Shown in pieces: positions 1 to 5,040 of a stretch of DNA of 5,040 nt. The translations under genes were made by a program, and so were the position numbers. The notes beneath the pieces were generated by a model. That model did no database searches. It was not told where the DNA came from and saw only the letters and a program-made list of their open reading frames with translations. Location: NCBI GenBank assembly GCA_015711775.1, contig JACVJB010000110.1, forward strand, positions 1-5,040, given 5' to 3'. The stretch comes from Actinomycetota bacterium (GTDB taxonomy: Bacteria > Actinomycetota > Humimicrobiia > Humimicrobiales > Humimicrobiaceae). The first letter of the stretch is position 1, and every line of letters starts with the position of its first letter.

Positions 1-1222
1 TGAAATTCAGATAAGGACCTTTGAGATGCACAAATTTGCAGAGTATGGAATAGCTGCTCATTACAAATATAAGGAGGGCATATTTGCCCAGTCCGAGTTT
101 GATAAAAGAATTGCATGGATTCGCCAGTTACTTGACTGGCAGAAGGAGCTAAAGGATCCCCAGGATTATCTCGAATCTCTGAGGCTGGACCTTTTTCAGG
201 AGGAGATATTTGTTTTTACTCCAAAAGGCAAGGTTATAAACCTTCCGCGAGGGGCCACTCCAATTGATTTTGCATACCAGATTCACACAGATGTGGGCCA
301 TAACTGTATCGGCGCAAAAAGAGACGGCGTAATGATTCCAATTGAGAGCCAGCTTGAAAACGGCAACATAGTGGAAATAATTGTTTCAAAAACACCTAAG
401 GGGCCAAGCAGGGACTGGCTCGGCATAGTCAAGACATCATCAGCAAGAAATAAAATCAAGCAATGGTACAGCAAGGAAGAAAGACAGGAATCCTATAACG
501 CCGGCAGGGAGATAATGCTTAAGACCCTGAGGAAAAACAGCCTTTCATTTAAAGATGTCCCCAATAAAATATTTGATGAAGTTGCAAGAGAGATGAACTT
601 TGAAAGCAATGATGCCCTGCTGCGAAGCATAGGCTCAAGAAAAATATCGGTGCATCAGGTCTTTACAAGGATAATAAAAAAACTCAACCAGAAAGAGGAG
701 CCTGAAAAGGAAATAACTGTTGATGACATCACAAAGGCTCCTGTAGCGCCAAGACGCTCAGGAAGCGGAATCATTGTAAAAGGCATGGACAATGTTTTAA
801 TTTCCATAGCCAAATGCTGCAACCCGGTGCCGGGCGATAAAATTACCGGCTATATTACAAGAGGCAAGGGCATTTCCGTGCACAGGATCGACTGCAATAA
901 TATTGTTATGCTGCAAAAAAATGACAGCGAGCGCTTTATTGAGGTTAGCTGGGACACCTATGCTCCTCAGAGGTTTAATGCAGAAATCCAGGTTGAGGCA
1001 ATTGACCGCACAAAGCTTTTGCGCGATGTCACAAATGTTATCAGCGAATATGATTTAAACATCATTAATGCAAGCACCTCGCGTTCAAGTAAAAACGGCA
1101 TAGCAAAGTTCAGGTTTGTCGTTGAAATAAGCAATAAATATATATTAAAAGATATTATCAACAATATAAAACTGGTAGAATCAGTGTATGACGCTTACAG
1201 GGTTCTGCCGAGAAAGCAGTAA
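1..1222 (+). CDS. relA: RelA/SpoT-family (p)ppGpp synthetase/hydrolase, C-terminal part (5' end outside window)
   Basis: Long RSH enzyme of the stringent response, which makes and/or degrades (p)ppGpp and binds the ribosome when uncharged tRNA enters the A site. The reading frame is open from base 2 to the TAA at 1220-1222, about 406 residues. The ATG at 26 is internal, because the codons before it already encode the conserved end of the synthetase domain (EIQIRT, then MHKFAEYGIAAHYKYKEG). Counting from base 2, the domains are: end of synthetase, about 1-30; TGS, about 68-130 (FTPKG, DFAYQIHTDVGH); a helical region, about 140-230; a Cys-rich RIS/zinc-finger domain, about 255-310 (CCNPVPGD with C272 and C273, then HRIDC with H294 and C298); and a C-terminal ACT domain, about 327-403. 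The family is usually about 720-750 residues, so the HD hydrolase domain and most of the synthetase lie upstream. Whether it is bifunctional (Rel/SpoT) or synthetase-only (RelA) therefore cannot be read here. Family assignment is very secure; the symbol is conventional. Confidence 0.96.
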   Translation, partial: EIQIRTFEMHKFAEYGIAAHYKYKEGIFAQSEFDKRIAWIRQLLDWQKELKDPQDYLESLRLDLFQEEIFVFTPKGKVINLPRGATPIDFAYQIHTDVGHNCIGAKRDGVMIPIESQLENGNIVEIIVSKTPKGPSRDWLGIVKTSSARNKIKQWYSKEERQESYNAGREIMLKTLRKNSLSFKDVPNKIFDEVAREMNFESNDALLRSIGSRKISVHQVFTRIIKKLNQKEEPEKEITVDDITKAPVAPRRSGSGIIVKGMDNVLISIAKCCNPVPGDKITGYITRGKGISVHRIDCNNIVMLQKNDSERFIEVSWDTYAPQRFNAEIQVEAIDRTKLLRDVTNVISEYDLNIINASTSRSSKNGIAKFRFVVEISNKYILKDIINNIKLVESVYDAYRVLPRKQ

Positions 1223-1866
1223 TGAAAGTAAAAAAACTAATACTCGGTTATTACAATGTCAATTGCTACATAGTCTCATCAGAAGATACGTGCTTTATAA
1301 TTGATCCGGGCGCAGATTTTAAAAGTATAGACAGCTACCTTTTACAGGAAAACTTGAGACCCGAATTTATATTAAACACGCATGGCCATTACGACCATAT
1401 AGGGGCGGTTCCGGAGATACTGCAGAAGTACAATATACCTTTCTACATTGATTCTGAAGATGAATTTATTATAACTGATCCTGAGAAAAATTTTTCTTCA
1501 GTTTTTGCCGGAAATCCATTATCATTACAAACTTATAAGCTGATTGGCTCTGACGATGTCTCTTTTTTTAGTGAAAAAGGCATAAAAATATATAAAACTC
1601 CCGGCCACACCCCCGGAAGCATAATAATAGAAACAGGAGCATATCTTTTTACGGGTGACCTTCTTTTCAGAGGAGGAGTGGGAAGAACTGATCTGGCAGG
1701 TGGAGATATGAAAGCGCTTAAGAGCTCGCTTGTAAGCCTGAAGAAACTTGACAGCAAGCTCAATGTCCTTGCCGGCCATGGCGCAAATAGCTCACTTGAA
1801 TATGAGATTTCAAATAATTATTATTTAAGCAGCGATTTTCTGGAAGGTGAAGTTAAGTGGTTATAA
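1222..1866 (+). CDS. Glyoxalase-II-like metallo-beta-lactamase-fold hydrolase
   Basis: A 214-residue cytosolic hydrolase of the metallo-beta-lactamase superfamily, with no signal peptide or membrane segment. The dinuclear metal site looks complete: THGHYDH at 53-59 (H54, H56, D58, H59), H129 in TPGHTPGS, D146 in FTGDLLF, and H186 in AGHG. The GRTD motif at 154-157 is typical of the glyoxalase-II-like (GloB/YcbL-type) branch. The protein is shorter than true glyoxalase II (about 250-260 residues) and ends soon after the last metal ligand. It therefore lacks room for the C-terminal helical domain that binds glutathione thioesters, and I do not call it gloB. Proteins of this type often sit between rel and hisS in Firmicutes and Actinobacteria, but their physiological substrate is not established. 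The ATG overlaps the rel stop codon by one base (TAATG), and there is no good Shine-Dalgarno sequence upstream. Translation probably depends on ribosomes finishing rel. Family call is firm; substrate unknown. Confidence 0.93.
   Translation: MKVKKLILGYYNVNCYIVSSEDTCFIIDPGADFKSIDSYLLQENLRPEFILNTHGHYDHIGAVPEILQKYNIPFYIDSEDEFIITDPEKNFSSVFAGNPLSLQTYKLIGSDDVSFFSEKGIKIYKTPGHTPGSIIIETGAYLFTGDLLFRGGVGRTDLAGGDMKALKSSLVSLKKLDSKLNVLAGHGANSSLEYEISNNYYLSSDFLEGEVKWL
1842..1850 (+). promoter_or_regulatory. Shine-Dalgarno sequence of hisS, inside the hydrolase gene
   Basis: GGAAGGTGA lies six bases before the GTG at 1857 and resembles the AAGGAGG consensus. It supports the GTG as the hisS start, because no ATG is available at the N-terminus and the protein from this GTG begins with the typical HisRS sequence SPRGTADIF. 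The site is within the last codons of the upstream hydrolase gene. Confidence 0.75.
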
Positions 1867-3122
1867 ATTCCCCGAGAGGCACAGCAGATATATTTGGCGA
1901 TGATATTATCTGCAGGAACCTTATTATTGAGCAGGCAAAAAAGCTGTTTAAGCTGTTTAATTATAGCCAAATTATAACGCCTGCATTTGAGCACACTGAA
2001 GTTTTTGACAGAGGTATAGGGCAGAGCACAGATATTGTTAAAAAGGAGATGTACACTTTTTTAGACAGGAAAGGTAGATCGCTGACGCTTCGTCCAGAAG
2101 GCACGGCTCCTGTTGTCAGGGCAATTATTGAGCACAAGCTATATTCCAAAATCCCCGTTAAGCTTTTCTATATCGGGAACATGTTTCGCTATGAAAGGCC
2201 TCAAAAAGGCAGGATGAGGGAATTCTGGCAGCTTGGCGTTGAGGCTGCAGGTGTAGATAACCCCGTTATTGATGCAGAAGTGATATGGCTTCTTGCCCTC
2301 ATATTTGAAACGCTCGGTTTTAAAAAACTTAAACTTCTTGTAAACAGTGTGGGGTGCGCCGACTGCAGGCCTCCATACATTAATATATTTAAAGGCTACA
2401 TTAAACCTCATCTTGAATCTTTGTGCTCTGACTGCAGGGAAAGATATGATACAAATCCTCTGCGGATATTTGACTGTAAAGTGCCATCTTGCGCAAAAAT
2501 AATAAGTAGCTCCCCTAAAATTTACTCGAATATATGCAGCAGTTGTGCGAAGCATTTTAATACTGTAACAGACCTTTTAAAAGCTTTAAATATCCCGTTT
2601 GTTATAAAAGAGGAGCTGGTAAGGGGTTTTGATTATTATACAAGGACAATATTTGAAATCATATCGGAAGATCTTGAAAGTGTGCAGAATGCGCTCGGCG
2701 GGGGAGGAAGATATGATAAATTAATAGAACAGTTTGGAGGTCCCCCTTTACCTTCGATAGGGTTTGCAGTGGGAATAGACAGAACAATTGTGCTTATGAA
2801 GCAGTTAAGTGTTTCCTTGAGCAAAGAAGATAGCCAGAGTAATGTATTTGTAATACTGCTTGAGCGCAGATTTGAAAAATATGGGCTTGAGTTTTTAAAT
2901 TATCTTCGAAAATGTGATATAAGGAGCGATATATCATTTGAAATAAAAAAGGTGGGCGCTCAGATTAAATTGGCAAAAAAGAATGAGTTTACCCATGCGG
3001 CAGTTATTGGTGAAGATGAGGCAACCTCAGGAAATATAACAGTAAAAAAACTGGCTGATTTTACCCAGAACCAGTTTAACTGGAAAAAAGATCCGCATAA
3101 GATTTATGATATTTTAAAGTAA
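1857..3122 (+). CDS. hisS: Histidyl-tRNA synthetase (HisRS)
   Basis: Class II aminoacyl-tRNA synthetase that joins histidine to tRNA-His using ATP; cytosolic and expected to be a homodimer. At 421 residues it is the usual bacterial length. Visible landmarks are the N-terminal SPRGTADIF; motif 1 around 37-63; LRPEGTAPVVRA at 78-89; motif 2 at 110-129 (FRYERPQKGR...FWQLGVE); the histidine-specific motif LVRGFDYYT at 254-262 with R256; the glycine-rich GGGGRYDKL at 281-289; motif 3 GFAVGIDR at 302-309; and the anticodon-binding domain from about 328 to the end. The insertion domain, about 160-245, carries four cysteine pairs or near-pairs (C167/C170, C190/C193, C207/C212, C227/C230). Similar Cys-rich inserts occur in many bacterial HisRS and may bind zinc. 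Motif 2 has W124 where a histidine is common, a modest variation. The GTG start overlaps the upstream gene by 10 bases in another frame, which implies co-transcription and coupled translation. Identity is very secure. Confidence 0.97.
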   Translation: MVINSPRGTADIFGDDIICRNLIIEQAKKLFKLFNYSQIITPAFEHTEVFDRGIGQSTDIVKKEMYTFLDRKGRSLTLRPEGTAPVVRAIIEHKLYSKIPVKLFYIGNMFRYERPQKGRMREFWQLGVEAAGVDNPVIDAEVIWLLALIFETLGFKKLKLLVNSVGCADCRPPYINIFKGYIKPHLESLCSDCRERYDTNPLRIFDCKVPSCAKIISSSPKIYSNICSSCAKHFNTVTDLLKALNIPFVIKEELVRGFDYYTRTIFEIISEDLESVQNALGGGGRYDKLIEQFGGPPLPSIGFAVGIDRTIVLMKQLSVSLSKEDSQSNVFVILLERRFEKYGLEFLNYLRKCDIRSDISFEIKKVGAQIKLAKKNEFTHAAVIGEDEATSGNITVKKLADFTQNQFNWKKDPHKIYDILK

Positions 3123-3148
3123 AAAAAGGAGACGTTTACTTTTTTTAC
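3119..3148 (+). repeat. Perfect 10-bp inverted repeat spanning the hisS stop codon
   Basis: GTAAAAAAAG at 3119-3128 is the exact reverse complement of CTTTTTTTAC at 3139-3148, with a 10-base loop. The left arm contains the hisS TAA (3120-3122). The stem is eight A-U or U-A pairs plus two G-C pairs, so it would be weak in RNA. It lacks the GC-rich stem of a standard intrinsic terminator, and aspS follows closely in the same direction. It could be a weak terminator or attenuator, an RNA-end stabiliser, or a chance product of facing A and T tracts. The repeat is certain; its function is not. Confidence 0.55.
3125..3132 (+). promoter_or_regulatory. Orphan Shine-Dalgarno-like motif between hisS and aspS
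   Basis: AAAGGAGA is the best ribosome-binding-site match in the gap, but no ATG, GTG or TTG lies 4-12 bases downstream of it. The nearest in-frame aspS candidates are CTG at 3151 (18 bases away) and TTG at 3163 (30 bases away). It partly overlaps the left arm of the inverted repeat, with GAGA exposed in the loop. It may be a ribosome standby site, a relic of another start, or coincidence in an A-rich tract. Confidence 0.35.
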
Positions 3149-3174
3149 AACTGATTTATATCTTGAGTTTAGTG

Positions 3175-3180
3175 AAGGGA
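3175..3180 (+). promoter_or_regulatory. Probable Shine-Dalgarno sequence of aspS
   Basis: AAGGGA lies 12 bases before the ATG at 3193. The spacing is longer than the ideal 5-9 bases, but this is the only purine-rich match before a standard start codon. It favours ATG 3193 over TTG 3163 and GTG 3172, neither of which has a usable site. Confidence 0.5.
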
Positions 3181-3192
3181 ATAATTTTAGAT

Positions 3193-5028
3193 ATGACAAA
3201 TAAGTATAGTAATATAAAAAAAGATGATTTTAAAAGTTATGCCACCACGCTGAGGTCAAATATGTGCGGAGAGCTTAACTTTGGCATGGTGGACAGCAAA
3301 GTGAAGCTGTGCGGATGGGTCAATAAAAGAAGGGATCACGGCAAGCTTATTTTTATAGATCTGCGTGATTTTTCCGGCCTTATTCAGGTTGTTTTTGATG
3401 CAAATATTAATGAAGCCTCATATAGCATTGCAAAAGAAATAAGAGCAGAGTATATAATTTCAATTGAAGGAACATTGAAGGCAAGGACTGCAGAAACTGT
3501 AAACAGAGACCTGGCAACCGGCGATGTGGAGGTGGCAGCAGACAGTATCAATATACTCAGCAGATCAAAAACCCCACCTTATGCGCTTGATGAAAGAGAC
3601 AGGGTTGATGAGATGTCAAGGCTTAAATACAGGTATGTGGATCTGCGCACAGAGGATATGCAGGAAAATTTGCGGCTGCGACATAAGGTGAGCTCTACCA
3701 CAAGGCAGTATTTAAACAGCAATGGTTTTATAGAAGTAGAGACGCCTATTCTTGCTAAAAGCACCCCTGAAGGGGCAAGGGATTTTCTTGTACCGTCCCG
3801 CTTAAATCCCGGCAATTTTTATGCGCTTCCGCAGTCTCCCCAGCTTTATAAGCAGATACTTATGTTTTCAGGTTTTGACAGGATTTACCAGATAGCAAGA
3901 TGCTTCAGGGATGAGGACTTAAGGGCAGACAGGCAGCCGGAATTTACGCAGATTGATCTGGAGATGTCTTTTGTGAGCGTTGATGATGTTATAAAGCTGA
4001 TTGAAGGCCTTATTACAAAAATATTTACCGAAGTGCTTGGTATGGAGCTTGCACTGCCTTTTAAAAGACTTACCTGGAGACATAGCATGGAGACCTACGG
4101 TACCGATAAGCCTGACTTGAGATTTGGCATGCAAATTACGGATCTAACGGATATATTTAAGAACAGCCAATTTAATATTTTTATAAATGTACTTTCAAGA
4201 AAAGGTGTCATTAAGGGTCTAAAAGTTGATGACGGCAGCCAGTTTACAAGAAAGGATCTTGATGATTTTGTGTATACTGCTAAAAAATACGGAGCAGGCG
4301 GCCTTATATGGATGAAGGTGGAAAGCAATAATGTGTTAAATTCGCCTGTTGCAAAGTTTTTAACAGACGGTGAGAAGCAGCTTCTGATAGAAAGGCTTGA
4401 CCTTCATGAGAATAATCTTGTGTTAATTGTAGCTGATCAGTTTCTTAAGACATGCAGCGCCCTTGGCGTATTACGTAATTATCTTGGACACAGGTTAAAT
4501 CTTATTGACCTTGATGCATTTAATTTTGCCTGGGTGGTTGATTTTCCGCTGTTTGAGTTTGATGACCGTGAAAAAAGGCTGTCGCCCATGCATCACCCCT
4601 TTACAAGCCCCAGTCCGGACAGCATGGACATGCTGGATATGGAGCCCCTTGGGGTAAAGAGCCTTGCATATGATATAGTGCTTAACGGAAATGAGATAGG
4701 CGGGGGCTCTATCAGGATAAATGACATTGAACTTCAGAAAAAGATATTCAAAATACTTGGTTTTGATGATAAAAGGATTGAGGATAATTTCGGATTCTTC
4801 CTGAGAGCGCTGCAGTATGGCGCGCCCCCACACGGGGGGATTGCACTTGGCATGGACAGGCTTGTAATGATAATAGGAAGGCTTGAGAGTATTAGAGAAG
4901 TAATAGCGTTTCCCAAGACTCAGTCCGCATATTGTATGATGACTGAGTCGCCTTCAGTGGTTACTGAGCAGCAGTTAAGTGAAGTGAGCATAAAGCTGTC
5001 CCCAATAAAAAAACGGGATCAGGAATAA
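3193..5028 (+). CDS. aspS: Aspartyl-tRNA synthetase (AspRS), bacterial type
   Basis: Class IIb aminoacyl-tRNA synthetase that charges tRNA-Asp with aspartate; cytosolic homodimer. The ATG at 3193 gives 611 residues, within the usual bacterial range of about 580-610. Numbered from it: an N-terminal OB-fold anticodon-binding domain, about 24-125 (CGEL, CGWVNKRRDHG, FIDLRD); motif 1 around FIEVETPIL, 179-187; the flipping loop TPEGARDFLVPSR, 191-203; QSPQLYKQ, 214-221; motif 2, about 238-257 (FRDEDLRADRQPEFTQIDLE); a GAD insertion domain, about 278-420, which marks the bacterial form; and motif 3 GIALGMDRL, 549-557, with R556. The frame stays open upstream, so TTG 3163 (621 residues) or GTG 3172 are alternatives. 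Even from ATG 3193 there are about 24 residues before CGEL, against roughly 6-10 in typical AspRS, so a longer N-terminus is unlikely. The OB-fold carries H49 in RRDHG, a residue linked to relaxed tRNA-Asn recognition. Identity is very secure; the start is moderately so. Confidence 0.96.
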   Translation: MTNKYSNIKKDDFKSYATTLRSNMCGELNFGMVDSKVKLCGWVNKRRDHGKLIFIDLRDFSGLIQVVFDANINEASYSIAKEIRAEYIISIEGTLKARTAETVNRDLATGDVEVAADSINILSRSKTPPYALDERDRVDEMSRLKYRYVDLRTEDMQENLRLRHKVSSTTRQYLNSNGFIEVETPILAKSTPEGARDFLVPSRLNPGNFYALPQSPQLYKQILMFSGFDRIYQIARCFRDEDLRADRQPEFTQIDLEMSFVSVDDVIKLIEGLITKIFTEVLGMELALPFKRLTWRHSMETYGTDKPDLRFGMQITDLTDIFKNSQFNIFINVLSRKGVIKGLKVDDGSQFTRKDLDDFVYTAKKYGAGGLIWMKVESNNVLNSPVAKFLTDGEKQLLIERLDLHENNLVLIVADQFLKTCSALGVLRNYLGHRLNLIDLDAFNFAWVVDFPLFEFDDREKRLSPMHHPFTSPSPDSMDMLDMEPLGVKSLAYDIVLNGNEIGGGSIRINDIELQKKIFKILGFDDKRIEDNFGFFLRALQYGAPPHGGIALGMDRLVMIIGRLESIREVIAFPKTQSAYCMMTESPSVVTEQQLSEVSIKLSPIKKRDQE

Positions 5029-5040
5029 ACTTTGAGATTA

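Noticed and set aside
26..28. ATG at 26 as the start of the Rel protein
   Set aside because: The same frame is open to base 2 and the codons before the ATG encode EIQIRT, a conserved part of the RSH synthetase domain. The gene therefore enters the window from upstream.
2139..2555. 138-codon open frame on the - strand
   Set aside because: It lies entirely within hisS, has no recognisable domain, and its residues are explained as the antisense of a clearly real and conserved gene.
2157..2612. Novel metal-binding insertion in HisRS based on its many cysteines
   Set aside because: Paired cysteines in this insertion region occur in many bacterial HisRS proteins. They are noted in the gene entry rather than as something new.
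3119..3148. Standard Rho-independent terminator after hisS
   Set aside because: The inverted repeat is almost all A-U and no U tract follows the stem; the only T run is its right arm. It is listed as a repeat instead.
3135..3192. Possible aspS promoter (TTTACT or TTGAGT as -35, A/T-rich hexamers as -10)
   Set aside because: No pair combines good matches to both boxes with 16-18 base spacing. Some candidates would start the transcript at or past the aspS ATG. The A/T-rich composition makes partial matches expected.
3123..3192. T-box or other riboswitch leader for aspS
   Set aside because: The gap is about 70 bases, too short for a T-box, and I see no T-box motif or specifier structure.
4495..4833. 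112-codon open frame on the - strand
   Set aside because: It lies inside aspS opposite conserved catalytic segments. No recognisable family or supporting start signal is seen.
5021..5040. Start of a following gene (AGGA at 5021-5024, then TTG at 5032)
   Set aside because: Spacing is plausible, but only three codons are visible and TTG is a weak start, so nothing can be supported.

Overview
The window is a compact, one-directional stretch of housekeeping genes, all on the + strand. It holds the 3' part of a long RelA/SpoT-type (p)ppGpp enzyme gene, a small glyoxalase-II-like metallo-beta-lactamase-fold hydrolase, histidyl-tRNA synthetase (hisS) and aspartyl-tRNA synthetase (aspS). Nearly every base is coding. 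The only real gap is about 70 bases between hisS and aspS. I see no mobile element, CRISPR array, tRNA, rRNA, phage gene or defence gene.

Organism: certainly bacterial, since the AspRS carries the bacterial GAD insertion and the RSH enzyme is long and multidomain. The order rel - MBL hydrolase - hisS - aspS is typical of Firmicutes (where dtd and often hemZ are interspersed) and also occurs in Actinobacteria (where a ppiB gene may intervene). The DNA is moderately AT-rich, with many AGA/AGG arginine and ATA isoleucine codons. This fits a low- to mid-GC, Terrabacteria-like lineage, perhaps an uncultured one. I cannot name a genus or phylum from the sequence.

Layout: bases 1-1222 hold the C-terminal part of Rel (end of the synthetase domain, TGS, helical region, Cys-rich RIS/zinc-finger domain, ACT). 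Its stop overlaps the hydrolase start by one base (TAATG). The hydrolase (1222-1866) overlaps the GTG start of hisS (1857) by 10 bases, and a Shine-Dalgarno sequence for hisS lies inside the hydrolase gene. hisS ends at 3122. The short gap that follows contains a perfect 10-bp A/T-rich inverted repeat that includes the hisS stop codon, plus a strong Shine-Dalgarno-like motif with no start codon at normal spacing. aspS (best start 3193) runs to 5028, and 12 bases remain.

Functionally, three genes concern tRNA charging or the sensing of its failure: HisRS and AspRS charge tRNAs, and Rel makes (p)ppGpp on ribosomes stalled by uncharged tRNA. The overlaps suggest that at least rel, the hydrolase and hisS are co-transcribed and translationally coupled. 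No previously undescribed system is visible. The points most worth a second look are the aspS leader structure, the unknown substrate of the hydrolase, and a possible non-discriminating AspRS.
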